Positions 51,345 to 61,900 of a DNA stretch of 64,000 nucleotides are shown piece after piece. The notes under the pieces are model-generated. The model was not told the DNA's origin, searched no databases, and saw only the letters and a program-made list of their open reading frames with translations. Position numbers and translations under genes: made by a program. The stretch is from Bacteroidales bacterium UBA7258. Lineage in GTDB: Bacteria; Bacteroidota; Bacteroidia; Bacteroidales; UBA932. Each line of letters begins with the position of its first letter. Position 1 is the stretch's first letter. Where the stretch lies: positions 172,861 to 236,860 of the forward strand of contig DKSK01000014.1 of NCBI GenBank assembly GCA_002472565.1. Direction: 5' to 3'.

Positions 51345-54300
51345 CTACCTTGTAACGGAGGCGGAGCCCGATGCGGTGTTCGCGTGGACGCGGCCATCGT
51401 ACATGGCCTCGCAGGTTACTGCTGGCAGGTGGAAGCGCCCCTCGTAGGCGGCACGAAGACGGACGGTGAATTTCTTGTTAAGCCCCCTGTCCAGGTCGAA
51501 GAACCAGGTGTCGCTGTCATCTCTTATGTCGTTGTAGGTGAAGGAGTCAGCTTCCGGAACCACTCTGCCCGCCATCCTGTCATTGGATATTTCCCAGCCG
51601 GAAGGCAGGCCGAAACGCAGAGCGAGCCCCCTGTAATCCTCGTCAAGGGTGGTGCTTGTCACACTGATGACTGCCGTGAAGTCTGTGCCCTGTCTGAGCG
51701 AAGCCGGATTGACAGGAGAACCGTCAGCCCCGGTGTAGGTGACGCTGAGCCTCAGACCGGAGGCGGCCGCTGGAACGGCTGTCCCGGCCGCCGCCCTCGA
51801 TTTCGAGCTTACGGTGACATAGACAGGCCCGGCCGACTCATTGCGGACAAGGGCCGAAGTGCCGGAGAGCGCGGTAGAGAAGACAGCCTTAGGACTTCCT
51901 ATTTTCTTGCCAGCGATATCCAGCGAAAGAGCCCCATTATTAGAGACGGCGGCAAGCCTGTATGCGGCGACAGATGCGAAGGCCAGCTCCTGAGTGGAAT
52001 AGCCTCCGGAGAAGGCCGAGGTCAGGGAAGCCGCAGTCCTCAGAGCCTCCCCCGTACGCCCGCACAGGGTCAAGGCTTCGGTCTCTATGGCCTTGTCTCT
52101 CAGGGCGCTTCCGTAGAAATAAGGGTCGGTATAAGGTTCAACTTCCCCCTGACTTACAAGCTTCGAAGCTATGTCTTTCTTCCCGCATAAGGCGTAGGCG
52201 GAGGCTAGCATCCAGCGGGCTTGCAGCGAGAGCTTTTCGGAACCCCTGAGCCTGTTCATGGCGCCGGCATCGGCCTTATTGGCAAGCGCCAGGGTATAGA
52301 GACGGTAGGCCTGGTCAAGGTCAGACCTTGCCCTCGACCCGTCAGACCTGTAGTTCAATACGTTGCGCCCCTGGAAACGGAACCAGCCGTTCAGTACGCC
52401 GTTCTCCACTTCGAAGCCCTTCGCGGCGGCCGCCGTCATGAACTGTCCGATCATCGAAGTGACCCAGGTGTCGGAATTCGTGGAGTGTGGCCAGTAGGCG
52501 AAGCCTCCATCAGGAAGCTGACGGGAATAAAGTTCCTTGAGAATGACCGGAATGGCTTCCTTAGCCTCCTCGGCCGAGTCTCCTGGCAGAAAGTCCATGG
52601 TGTAGATGGCGTTAAGCCCCTTTGCCGCCAGCTGCTCGGAGCAGGAGTAGCGGTAATTCTTCATGTAAGAGAAGGCTGCTTCGAAATCCAGGATAGGGAA
52701 GCTGGAAGCCTCGAGAACGGCGGAAGAGCCATAGTCGAAGGTCTTCGACTTGCCGGCCGGAATCATTGCGGAGGTAGACGAAGTGATCTGAGGGTTGGTG
52801 TTCCTCACCTCTATATCAATGGTTTGCGAAGCCTTGTGAGAACCGCCGGAAGCCGAAACGGTGACCTTGGCATGTCCGGCCTCTCCTGTGATGAGAGAGA
52901 AGCGCAGCAACTTATCCCCCTGCTCTCCTATCTTAACTCTCTGGGTCTTGGAACCGGAAACCTTGAGAGGTCCTTCAACGGAAACGCTTACGGAAGCCTC
53001 CTTGACATCCTTTTCCATGGCTATGACATTGACAGGGAGAGTGACTTCCTCGCCTGCCCCCAGGCTTGATGGCAGAGTAGGCAGAACCATTAGCGGGGAG
53101 CGGACAGGAACCGTCTTTGAGGCATTCCCGAAGGCGTTTCCGTGACCTGCCACCACCATGACCCTGATGCTCCCGACATACATCGGAAGTGTGATGTGGT
53201 GGGTGTCGCCACCGGAGGAGAGGGTGAAAGGCCCGAGGAACTTGACAACCGGATTGAAGCGGTTGTCCCTTCTGGCGGCGCCACGGAGGCCCTGGTCGCC
53301 GCCGACCGAGAACATAGGGTCGAAGACCCCGGTATAGGCGCCTACTACCTTGTCATAAAGGTCGGCGGTATAGATTCCGAGGGCCTCGCGTTCGTACATT
53401 GCGGCCCAAGGGTCAGGAGTCTTGAAGGCAGTGAGGTCCAGCAGACCTTCGTCCACGATGGCCAGAGTGTAGGTCATCTGCTTCCTGTTCTTTTCGGTAA
53501 TCTTGATATCGAAGGACTGCTGCGGCCTGACAACGTCCGGCATGGTGATTACTGGCTCAAGGTGGGAAGATGGGTCGTCGACAAGAACAGGCTGGACGCC
53601 GTAGAGGCGGAGTGGAAGGTCGTTGCTATGGAAATATGGCTGGACCATGGTGACATGGACATAGAAATTAGGAGCCATATCCTCGCTCACGGTGAACTTG
53701 TACGTCTGGTCTGAGCTGACCTTGACCCAGTCGCGCCAGATTACCCTGGTGGAATTCTCGATGGATACGAGAGCCATGCCCTTGACGGCCGCGGGGATGA
53801 AGACAGTGGCCGTCTCCCCGATCCTGTATGACTTTTTGTCAAGGTTGAAGGCAAGCATGCTTATGGCAGTCGGGTCAACCTTGTTGGAACGACCCCTGGA
53901 GGAAGGCCAGTCTGCGAGCACGATTCCACCGCTCGCATGGCCTGAATCCGTGTCCCTGAGATAGACGAGGAAACGTCCCCATTCCGGGTAATTGACGCGG
54001 AACGGGATGGAAAAGTCATTGGAACCTGAGATGAAACTTCCTGATTCATAAGCTTCGGCGGCTGTTCCATTGGTATAGGCGCCCAGGTCCTCGCTATCTG
54101 AGGAGCTGTCCCACCACCAGTTCCATGCAAGCTTGTAGATGCGGTATTCGACGTGGTGCCCGCTCACGCGCTTTCCGTCGGCTCCGAGCACGGCTACCTT
54201 GAAGGAGTTGTCGGTGTCAGTTTCCACTCCGGAAGGAAGTTTCACACCCACATAGGCGCTGAAAGGAGAGTATGGCACTCTCAAAGTAGTGTAGCTTGCC

Positions 54301-56810
54301 TGCCCGCCTTCCTCCATTACCGAGCAGACTATCTCTGCGTTGAGCATGCCGGGAGCCTCGGCGGCCTTCGGCATCACGCTCTCGAGCGTGGCTTTTCCCT
54401 CGGCATTGAGACGAGTCGTGAAGAGGCTGGTCTCGGTGCTTCGGAAAGAAGAGGCCGGATTGGAGAAGGTGTAGTCTTCGTAGCCATGGAAAGGCGAAGC
54501 GAGAGGAGTCAGCGTCATCTCCGCCTTGGCCTCAAGACCGGAGGCGGCGGGACCCGTGAGCCATTCCGATGAAACCGAAACCTTTTCGGCGGAGCCGCCC
54601 TGGAGTACCTTCGAGGCGAAGGCGACATTGATCTTCAGCCTGTTAGGCCTGAGCGTCTCGACCTGGAGAGACTTGTGGAAGGCGGCGCTTCCGATCTTCA
54701 CGTATGCATTCCATTTCCCGGTTGGGTCTTTAGGCGAGGTAGGAATCGCGAAAGTGTAGAAGCCATTCACTGACCTGTCCCTTATCTGCTTGGAATAGAA
54801 CTGGCCCTCGGGGGTGTAGACTTCGAGAGAGGCCGGGTGATTGTCGGGAATGTCTTTCAGGCGGTCGTAGACTATGGCCGTGACGAAGAGAGTGTCACCG
54901 GGACGCCAAACTCCTCTGTCGCCATAGATGAAGGCCTTCAGACCCTTGTCGAGCTTCTTTCCGCCGACGTCGAATTTGCTGACGGAATTGGCGTTTTCCG
55001 GAGTTACTTTGAGATAGCTCTTTGTGTTGTAGCGCTTTGCGACTATGAGGAAGGGCCTTCCGGAGAGTTTGACTTCTTCAAGACCCATATTGTCCGTCTT
55101 GCCGAAACCGATTCGGCGGAGCTGATAATTGTAGACATCGATGTCTACTGCGTACATAGGTTTTCCTGTCAGGAGATTCGTCGTTGCCACCCAGAGTCTG
55201 TCCCCGGCGTCGGTGTATTTCGCTATGATGCCGACATTCGATGACATGAGGCTGGTGGAGGCAGAAGTGTTGTCCTGGTCCATGTAAAAGGTCGGCTTGG
55301 TCGGATCGTCCCTTTCGTCCCAGTTGTACTTGCTCCAGTCGTAATCCTCATAGTCTCCATAGTAGTCAGGACTGGCCTCGTCCCAGACGGCCTCTTCATC
55401 AGCCGAAGGCTTCCCGTCCTTCATCTCCAGCATCCCGTCAGAAGTCGGGCTGACCCCTTCAGGAAGATAGTAATCCTGCTTGAATGAGAGCCTTATCCGG
55501 TAGATTGCCCCCGGTTCCTTCTTGAACATAGGTCCGAGGTCTATGCTGAATATGTTTTTCTTGTGGAGATCCTTGGAAGGGTCGCCGTCGAGTCTCATGG
55601 TGTTCTCGTAGACGAGCCTCCCGGCCCTTCTCAGACCGTCGGCCTGTTCCGAGCCCAGATCATTCTCCTGAAGGTAGGACATGACATTGTCTTCGAAAAT
55701 CTTGATTATCCTGATGTCGACTGCCTTCAGGTTTGCGGCCGCGAAAGGAAGGTAGAGCTTCTTCGAGTCTGGCATGATGCCGCTGGAGGAGAGGAGCTTT
55801 ATGTAGGGAAGCGGAGCCCCTACGCTGAAAGTCTTGCTCCACGAGGAGCCGAGCCTCTTCCCCGTGTCGGAAAGGAGCGCGTCAGATACCCGGACTTCCA
55901 CAGAAGAAGAGGGGCTTTCGTAGAAGATGCGTATGATATTGTCTTCTACCTGGTTCCAGCAACGGACAGGCCCGCCCGCCGTCACCAGGCCGGAAAGATC
56001 CTGACCGGGGTCGAGAGGCTTGGAGAAGCTTACTTCCACGTAGGGGTCTGAGCCCTTTACAAGTCTGCTCCCGATGACCTTGAAAGAAGTATCGGAAGGA
56101 ATGAGGACCTCTTTGGAGATCTCGTCAGCCTTGTAGTCTGTCTTCGCAAGGTTAAGAGAGATGCCTACTTTCCTTTCCTTCTCCTTTATCTTAATGCCGT
56201 AGATCGTGAATGCATATTCTCCGCTGTTGGACATCTCCACGGTCTCGATGTCGGAGGAATCGGCTTCGCTGCATTTCAGCATTTTCCGTATCATGGAACC
56301 ATCTCCAGCATCGCTGAATATGAGCCTGCCCCTGATGGCGGCCTGTTCGGGTGTAGATGAGGAGATGGCCAGACCGTCGATTTCCATGGAGACCCTTTTC
56401 GGGGCCACCATGAATCTGAGAGGGAAGTTCTTAAGCCTCCTTCTGCCTACTTTCATCACCCTGCCTAGCTTGAATGTGCCCCTATAAGTCTTTCCTGGCT
56501 TGAGGGAGCCCTCGTCCGGCATGAATTCTATGGCGTCAGTTGAGACCCATCTTGTCATTCCGTCCAGATGCGGAGTGAAGGCGAAAAGCCCCTTAGGGTC
56601 GATTTTCCCTTCTTCAACTCCTTCAACTCTCCCCGTGAGCTCTATTCTGATGGGAGTGTCTTCTGAGATGATGCCTCCCGTGTATGCCTTGACATAGGTG
56701 GCGAAATCAGGATCTGGATTCTTCGAACCGCCGCCGCAGGAGCCTGCAAGTAAAATTGTCACTGCCGCAAGGGCGGCCGTCTTCAAGATATGGAGAACAG
56801 CTTTGTACAT
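51345..56810 (-). CDS. Bacterial alpha-2-macroglobulin with thioester motif (YfhM-like lipoprotein)
   Basis: An 1821-residue exported lipoprotein. The lipobox 'ILLAGSC' puts the lipidated Cys at 25. N-terminal domains include the MG and BIG-type modules; 'YGDRGVWRPGDTLFVTAIVYD' marks the MG2-like part near 630, and 'VGSIRVMVVAGHGNAFG' with 'RSPLMVLPTLPSSLGAGEEV' precedes the thioester domain. The thioester motif CSEQ in 'NYRYSCSEQLAAKG' lies near residue 1385, so it can trap proteases covalently, as known for E. coli A2M. The toroid 'ELYSRQLPDGGFAYWPHS' and a C-terminal macroglobulin/receptor-like domain follow. Upstream of pbpC, it is thought to protect the periplasm when the outer membrane is breached while PBP1C repairs the wall. 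Confidence 0.92.
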   Translation of the reverse strand: MYKAVLHILKTAALAAVTILLAGSCGGGSKNPDPDFATYVKAYTGGIISEDTPIRIELTGRVEGVEEGKIDPKGLFAFTPHLDGMTRWVSTDAIEFMPDEGSLKPGKTYRGTFKLGRVMKVGRRRLKNFPLRFMVAPKRVSMEIDGLAISSSTPEQAAIRGRLIFSDAGDGSMIRKMLKCSEADSSDIETVEMSNSGEYAFTIYGIKIKEKERKVGISLNLAKTDYKADEISKEVLIPSDTSFKVIGSRLVKGSDPYVEVSFSKPLDPGQDLSGLVTAGGPVRCWNQVEDNIIRIFYESPSSSVEVRVSDALLSDTGKRLGSSWSKTFSVGAPLPYIKLLSSSGIMPDSKKLYLPFAAANLKAVDIRIIKIFEDNVMSYLQENDLGSEQADGLRRAGRLVYENTMRLDGDPSKDLHKKNIFSIDLGPMFKKEPGAIYRIRLSFKQDYYLPEGVSPTSDGMLEMKDGKPSADEEAVWDEASPDYYGDYEDYDWSKYNWDERDDPTKPTFYMDQDNTSASTSLMSSNVGIIAKYTDAGDRLWVATTNLLTGKPMYAVDIDVYNYQLRRIGFGKTDNMGLEEVKLSGRPFLIVAKRYNTKSYLKVTPENANSVSKFDVGGKKLDKGLKAFIYGDRGVWRPGDTLFVTAIVYDRLKDIPDNHPASLEVYTPEGQFYSKQIRDRSVNGFYTFAIPTSPKDPTGKWNAYVKIGSAAFHKSLQVETLRPNRLKINVAFASKVLQGGSAEKVSVSSEWLTGPAASGLEAKAEMTLTPLASPFHGYEDYTFSNPASSFRSTETSLFTTRLNAEGKATLESVMPKAAEAPGMLNAEIVCSVMEEGGQASYTTLRVPYSPFSAYVGVKLPSGVETDTDNSFKVAVLGADGKRVSGHHVEYRIYKLAWNWWWDSSSDSEDLGAYTNGTAAEAYESGSFISGSNDFSIPFRVNYPEWGRFLVYLRDTDSGHASGGIVLADWPSSRGRSNKVDPTAISMLAFNLDKKSYRIGETATVFIPAAVKGMALVSIENSTRVIWRDWVKVSSDQTYKFTVSEDMAPNFYVHVTMVQPYFHSNDLPLRLYGVQPVLVDDPSSHLEPVITMPDVVRPQQSFDIKITEKNRKQMTYTLAIVDEGLLDLTAFKTPDPWAAMYEREALGIYTADLYDKVVGAYTGVFDPMFSVGGDQGLRGAARRDNRFNPVVKFLGPFTLSSGGDTHHITLPMYVGSIRVMVVAGHGNAFGNASKTVPVRSPLMVLPTLPSSLGAGEEVTLPVNVIAMEKDVKEASVSVSVEGPLKVSGSKTQRVKIGEQGDKLLRFSLITGEAGHAKVTVSASGGSHKASQTIDIEVRNTNPQITSSTSAMIPAGKSKTFDYGSSAVLEASSFPILDFEAAFSYMKNYRYSCSEQLAAKGLNAIYTMDFLPGDSAEEAKEAIPVILKELYSRQLPDGGFAYWPHSTNSDTWVTSMIGQFMTAAAAKGFEVENGVLNGWFRFQGRNVLNYRSDGSRARSDLDQAYRLYTLALANKADAGAMNRLRGSEKLSLQARWMLASAYALCGKKDIASKLVSQGEVEPYTDPYFYGSALRDKAIETEALTLCGRTGEALRTAASLTSAFSGGYSTQELAFASVAAYRLAAVSNNGALSLDIAGKKIGSPKAVFSTALSGTSALVRNESAGPVYVTVSSKSRAAAGTAVPAAASGLRLSVTYTGADGSPVNPASLRQGTDFTAVISVTSTTLDEDYRGLALRFGLPSGWEISNDRMAGRVVPEADSFTYNDIRDDSDTWFFDLDRGLNKKFTVRLRAAYEGRFHLPAVTCEAMYDGRVHANTASGSASVTR

Positions 56811-56830
56811 CTTATATATGTATTATTGGC

Positions 56831-56838
56831 CAAATATA
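56831..56838 (-). promoter_or_regulatory. -7 element for the macroglobulin-pbpC operon
   Basis: Minus-strand TATATTTG lies 20 bases upstream of the ATG at 56810. No good -33 element was found. From here to 56984 the gap also serves the divergent groES, for which no convincing TAnnTTTG and no CIRCE element were found. Confidence 0.6.
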
Positions 56839-56928
56839 CGCATTTTTCTCAATATTATCTTATTTCCGGAACGTGCCAATTTGGCAGTCGCCTTTGTTGG
56901 CATCTGTTTTGTTTTTATGTCAGATGCG

Positions 56929-56942
56929 CCGGCCAAGGCCGG
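56929..56942. promoter_or_regulatory. 14-bp palindrome in the groES leader
   Basis: CCGGCCAAGGCCGG is a near-perfect palindrome (CCGGCC-AA-GGCCGG) 43 bases before the groES ATG. It could be a leader hairpin or an operator; no regulator is suggested by the sequence. Confidence 0.4.
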
Positions 56943-56984
56943 AGCCCGTGAAAAAGGAAATTCAAATAAATAAAAATTTTAATT

Positions 56985-57251
56985 ATGATCAGACCATTAG
57001 CAGACAGAGTTGTCATCGAGCCTAAAGAGGCCGAGACAAAGACAGCCGGAGGACTTTACATTCCGGATACGGCAAAGGAAAAGCCACAGCAGGGAAAGGT
57101 CGTAGCGGCCGGCCCGGGCAAGAAGGATGAGCCTATGGAGGTCAAGGTAGGCGATACTGTCCTTTATGGTAAATATGCCGGAACCGAGGTTGAGGTAGCC
57201 GGCAGCAAGTACCTCATAGTACGTCAGTCCGACATTATGGCAATAATCTAA
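56985..57251 (+). CDS. groES: Co-chaperonin GroES
   Basis: An 88-residue 10-kDa chaperonin that forms the lid of the GroEL chamber. 'IRPLADRVVIEPKEAETKTAGGLYIPDTAKEKPQ' (mobile loop and roof, seen as successive segments) and the C-terminal 'VGDTVLYGKYAGTEVEVAG' and 'YLIVRQSDIMAII' are intact. It is 22 bases upstream of groEL and transcribed with it. No HrcA/CIRCE inverted repeat is present upstream, so heat-shock control is by another means. Confidence 0.97.
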   Translation: MIRPLADRVVIEPKEAETKTAGGLYIPDTAKEKPQQGKVVAAGPGKKDEPMEVKVGDTVLYGKYAGTEVEVAGSKYLIVRQSDIMAII

Positions 57252-57273
57252 TTTTTGATAGGAGATAATTATT

Positions 57274-58890
57274 ATGGCAAAGGATATCAAATTCGATGTT
57301 GAGGTCCGCTCAAAGATGAAGGCCGGCGCAGATGCGCTTGCCAATGCAGTGAAGACGACTCTCGGTCCTAAGGGCCGCAATGTCGTGATTGACAAGAAGT
57401 ACGGCGCTCCTCAGGTTACCAAGGACGGTGTCACCGTAGCCAAGGAAATCGAGCTCAAGGATAAATTCGAGAATATGGGCGCCCAGCTCGTAAAGCAGGT
57501 CGCTTCCAAGACCAACGAGCAGGCCGGAGACGGCACAACAACGGCCACCGTTCTTGCGCAGAGCATCATCAACGTCGGCCTCAAGAATGTTACCGCAGGT
57601 TCCAACCCTATGGATCTCAAGAGGGGAATCGACAAGGCCGTCGACACTGTTGTCGCCCAGCTTAAGGCTCACAGCCAGAAGGTAGGTGACGACTACTCAA
57701 AGATTGAGCAGGTAGGTACCGTTTCCGCCAACAACGATGCCGAGATCGGCAAGCTTATCGCCGATGCCATGGCTAAGGTCGGCAAGGACGGCGTCATCAC
57801 TGTCGAGGATGCCAAGGGCATGGAGACCAAGGTGGATGTCGTAAAGGGTATGCAGTTCGACCGTGGTTACATTTCTCCATATTTCGTAACCAACACCGAT
57901 AAGATGGAGGCCGAGCTTGACGATGCCAAGGTGCTCATCTGCGACAAGAAGATTTCTTCCATGAAGGATCTCCTTCCGATTCTCGAGCCTATCGCACGTG
58001 ACGGCCAGTCCCTCCTCATCATTGCCGAGGATGTAGACGGCGAGGCGCTTTCCACTCTCGTAGTCAACAGGCTCCGCGGAACCCTCAAGGTAGCCGCCGT
58101 CAAGGCTCCTGGCTATGGCGACCGCCGCAAGGAGATGCTTCAGGATATTGCCACCCTTACCGGTGCAACTGTAATTTCTGAGGAGAGAGGCTTCACTCTC
58201 GAGAACACCACTCCTGAGATGCTCGGAAATGCCGAGAAAATCACCATCACCAAGGACAACACCACCATCGTCGGAGGTGCCGGAAACAAGGATGATATCG
58301 CAGAGCGTGCCGAGAGCATCCGCGCCCAGATCAAGACTACCAAGTCTGACTATGACCGCGAGAAGCTTCAGGAGAGGCTTGGAAAGCTCGTCGGCGGAGT
58401 CGCAGTGCTCTATGTCGGCGCTCCTACCGAGGTCGAGATGAAGGAGAAGAAGGACCGCGTAGAGGATGCGCTCAACGCCACCCGCGCCGCAGTCGAGGAG
58501 GGTTATCTGCCTGGCGGCGGAGTAGCTTACATCCGCGCCGCAGAGTCCCTGAAGAATCTTAAGGGTGAGAATGAGGACGAGACCACGGGTATCCGCATCA
58601 TCGCCCGCGCCCTTGAAGAGCCGCTCCGCCAGATCTGCGCCAACGCAGGTGTAGAGGCCAGCGTAGTAATCAACAAGATTCTCGAAGGTAAGGATGACTT
58701 CGGCTACAATGCCCGCACGGATGAGTATGCCAATATGTTCGAGGCCGGCGTAATCGACCCTACCAAGGTGTCCCGCGTCGCTCTTGAGAATGCCGCTTCC
58801 GTTGCCGGAATGTTCCTCACTACTGAGTGCGGCATAGTTGACATCCCTGAGCCGCAGCCGGCAGTTGCTGCCCCTCAGCCTGAGATGTAA
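57274..58890 (+). CDS. groEL: Chaperonin GroEL
   Basis: A 538-residue subunit of the 14-mer folding chamber. The ATP site 'TTLGPKGRNVVIDK' and 'AGDGTTTATVLAQ', the hinge 'RVEDALNATRAAVEEG' and 'LPGGGVAYIRA', and 'MFLTTECGIVDIPE' are all present. The C-terminus ends '...PAVAAPQPEM' and lacks the Gly-Gly-Met tail that lines the cavity of many GroELs; the length falls slightly short of relatives. An AGGAG-type sequence precedes the start, which is unusual in Bacteroidetes. A terminator follows 26 bases after the stop. Confidence 0.97.
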   Translation: MAKDIKFDVEVRSKMKAGADALANAVKTTLGPKGRNVVIDKKYGAPQVTKDGVTVAKEIELKDKFENMGAQLVKQVASKTNEQAGDGTTTATVLAQSIINVGLKNVTAGSNPMDLKRGIDKAVDTVVAQLKAHSQKVGDDYSKIEQVGTVSANNDAEIGKLIADAMAKVGKDGVITVEDAKGMETKVDVVKGMQFDRGYISPYFVTNTDKMEAELDDAKVLICDKKISSMKDLLPILEPIARDGQSLLIIAEDVDGEALSTLVVNRLRGTLKVAAVKAPGYGDRRKEMLQDIATLTGATVISEERGFTLENTTPEMLGNAEKITITKDNTTIVGGAGNKDDIAERAESIRAQIKTTKSDYDREKLQERLGKLVGGVAVLYVGAPTEVEMKEKKDRVEDALNATRAAVEEGYLPGGGVAYIRAAESLKNLKGENEDETTGIRIIARALEEPLRQICANAGVEASVVINKILEGKDDFGYNARTDEYANMFEAGVIDPTKVSRVALENAASVAGMFLTTECGIVDIPEPQPAVAAPQPEM

Positions 58891-58916
58891 TTTTTACAGA
58901 ATAATTGTCCGAAATT

Positions 58917-58942
58917 GGCGGTCCGCGAGGGCCGCCTTTTTT
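58917..58942 (+). terminator. Terminator of groESL
   Basis: GGCGGTCC pairs with GGGCCGCC (one G-U pair) around GCGA, then six T. The T run overlaps the -33 position of the next promoter. Confidence 0.88.
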
Positions 58943-58959
58943 CTTTTCCCGAAGCTTCT

Positions 58960-58967
58960 TATCTTTG
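58960..58967 (+). promoter_or_regulatory. -7 element for the activase-TetR operon
   Basis: TATCTTTG lies 32 bases before the ATG at 59000. At the -33 position there is only the T run of the groESL terminator. The predicted start site falls within the palindrome that follows. Confidence 0.65.
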
Positions 58968-58971
58968 TCTC

Positions 58972-58985
58972 TGACACATGTGTCA
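58972..58985. promoter_or_regulatory. Perfect 14-bp palindrome, candidate TetR operator
   Basis: TGACACATGTGTCA is a perfect palindrome covering the predicted transcription start. A further TGTCAAA half-site-like string occurs at 58981-58987 and again (TTGTCAAA) just before the ATG. A TetR-family gene is the last gene of the operon, so autoregulation here is a natural reading. Confidence 0.65.
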
Positions 58986-58999
58986 AACAGTATTGTCAA

Positions 59000-61900
59000 A
59001 TGATAAGAATCGGAATAGACGTGGGCTCGACCACGGTCAAGGTCGCCGCCCTCGACGAGGCGGGAAAGACTATATTCTCTAAGTATCAGCGGCATAATGC
59101 GAAGGCTTTCGAGACCCTCGCCCCTGCCCTCAGAGAACTTTCGGAACTTGCCGGGGATGTCGAAGCGGAGCTGTGTTTTACGGGAAGCGTAGGCATGGGT
59201 TTCAGCGAGAGGCTTGGCCTTCCTTTTATCCAGGAGGTAGTGGCCGCTTCCAGGGCGGTTCAGGCCTCCTTTCCCCAGGTAAAGTCAATGATAGACATAG
59301 GAGGGGAGGATGCCAAGGTAGTCTTCTTCAGGGACGGCAAACCTCACGACCTCCGCATGAACGGCAACTGCGCCGGAGGAACAGGGGCTTTCATAGACCA
59401 GATGGCAGTTCTGATGGGCTGTGGAATAGATGAACTTAATTCCCTGGCGCTCAATGCTAAACAGATTTACACCATAGCTTCCCGCTGCGGAGTTTTCTGT
59501 AAGACCGACATCCAGAATCTGGTCTCCCGCGGGATCTGCCGTGAAGATATAGCCGCCTCGATTTTCCATGCGGTTGCCATCCAGACCGTTGTCACCCTGG
59601 CCCACGGCTTCGATATCAAGTCTCCGCTTCTTTTCTGCGGAGGCCCTCTGACTTTCATCCCGGCCCTCCGAAAAGAATTTATCTCCTATCTCGGACTTTC
59701 TGTGAACGAGGCTGATCCTTGCTTGAGTCCTGACGTGGTCCTGCCAGAGGACGGCGCCTTGCTGCCAGCTCATGGGGCCGCCCTCGCCTGCGGCCCGGGA
59801 ATGGCTCCGATGAGACTCGGCAAGCTCATCGGCAGGATAGAAAGCGGAGCAGGCGAGGCCGTCTTCCGCTCCGGCATGAGACCTATCTTCGAAAATTCCT
59901 ATGAGTATGAGGAATGGAAGCGGAGAATGGGTAAAAAAGTCCTCCGTAGAAGGCCTTTGACGGCTGGCTGCCATGAGGTTTACCTCGGAATTGATTCAGG
60001 CTCGACGACAACGAAAATCGTGGTCACCGACATGGCTTCCAACATCCTGTTTTCGTATTACCATGCCAATGAGGGCAATCCCGTCCATGCCGTGGAACTG
60101 GGGCTGCGCCGGCTCAAAGACCAGTGCGAGCGCTCAGGCGCCTCTCTGGAAATTCTTGGAAGCTGCTCTACCGGCTACGGGGAAGACCTGATCAAGACCG
60201 CTTTCCAGCTTCATGGAGGCATGATAGAGACGATAGCCCATTACATGGCCGCCCGTTATCTGGACCCGGAGGTCAGTTTCATACTTGACATCGGTGGCCA
60301 GGACATGAAGGCCATTTTCGTGGACAACGGTTTCATAGACAGGGTGGAAATCAACGAGGCCTGTTCTTCCGGCTGCGGCAGTTTCATAGAGACTTTCGCC
60401 AGGACTCTCGGCTACACGCCTTCCCTCTTCGCCGAAGCCGCCTGCAAGGGAGGCTCCCCGTCAGATTTGGGAACGCGTTGTACCGTCTTCATGAATTCGA
60501 AGGTCAAGCAGGCGCTTCGTGACGGGGCGGCTGTCGGGGACATCGCGGCCGGTCTGGCCTATTCCGTAGTCCGCAACTGCCTCTATAAGGTGCTTAAACT
60601 CAAGGATATAAGCAGCCTCGGAAAGCATATCGTAGTCCAGGGTGGCACCATGCGGAACGATGCCGTCGTCCGCGCCCTTGAATTGCTGAGCGGAGCCGAG
60701 GTGACAAGGTGCGATGTTCCAGAGCTTATGGGGGCCTTCGGATGCGCCCTCTATGCCAAGGCTCATCCTGGCAAGGTGGGGCTGCATCTAGGAGATATTC
60801 TTGAAAAGGCCTCGTATGAGTCTTCCGGACTTCATTGTAAGGGCTGCCACAATCGTTGCACTGTGACACGCTACCGCTTCGCCAACGGGAAGACCTATTA
60901 TTCGGGGAACAAATGCGAAAGAGTCTTCGGCGGCTCTGGAGGGGATAAGAAAGGCGTGAACGCCTACGAGAAAAAATCGGAGCTGCTTTTCCGTGATGTC
61001 CCTCAGCCTTGTAGACCGCTCGCCACTGTCGGCATCCCACGCGCTCTCAACGCTTATGAGGATTATCCTTTCTGGCAGACGCTTTTCGCCGAGTGCGGAA
61101 TAAAGACCTTGCTGTCTGACCCCAGCGACATGCGGGCCTATGAAAAGACGGCCAGGCTTGTGATGTCGGATAACATCTGCTTCCCCGCGAAGCTTGTCCA
61201 CGGCCATATCGCCAATCTGATAGAAAAGGGCGCGAGACGAATCTTCCTGCCTTTCGTGATCTACGAGACCCCGGACGGAGGGCAGAACAGCTATAACTGC
61301 CCTATAGTGACTGGTTATTCCGAGGTGGTCAAGAGCGTCCAGGAGGATGGGGTCAGGATAGATTCTCCGGCTATTTCTTTCAAGGATGAAAAATTGCTGC
61401 TGCGCCAATGTTCAGACTATCTCAAAGGATTCGGGGTCGAGGGCAGGACGGTAGCCGCCGCCCTGCCGCATGCTCTGGAGGCGAGGAAAAGGTTCAATGC
61501 CGAGATGGCCCGCTATGATGAAGAAGTTCTGGAAGAGGCCCGCAAGGAAGGGCGGATGACAATTCTTCTCGCCGGCAGACCCTACCACTCCGACCCTCTC
61601 ATTCAGCACGATATTTCCAGAATGATAAGCGAGATGGGGGCTGATGTCATTACAGACGACATTGTCCGACTGAAGACGGTGGGGGACGAGAGGGTCGATT
61701 TCCTCCGCCAGTGGAGCTATCCGAACAGAATTCTCAAGGCCGCCCTCTGGTGTGCCGCCCAGGGCCCGGACGTACAGTTCGTGGAGCTGACTTCTTTCGG
61801 CTGCGGCCCTGACGCTTTCCTCCTCGACCAGGTGAGGGACCTGCTGCTCAGGCATGGAAAATCCCTGACCCAGCTCAAATTGGATGACATCTGCAACCCC

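Noticed and set aside
51270..52190. 306-codon plus-strand frame in the alpha-2-macroglobulin gene
   Set aside because: It is antisense to the C-terminal part of a conserved macroglobulin and has no start context.
56850..56984. CIRCE or sigma-54 promoter in front of groES
   Set aside because: No GAGTGC/GCACTC inverted repeat is present, and TTGGCA strings lack the GG-N10-GC spacing needed for sigma-54.
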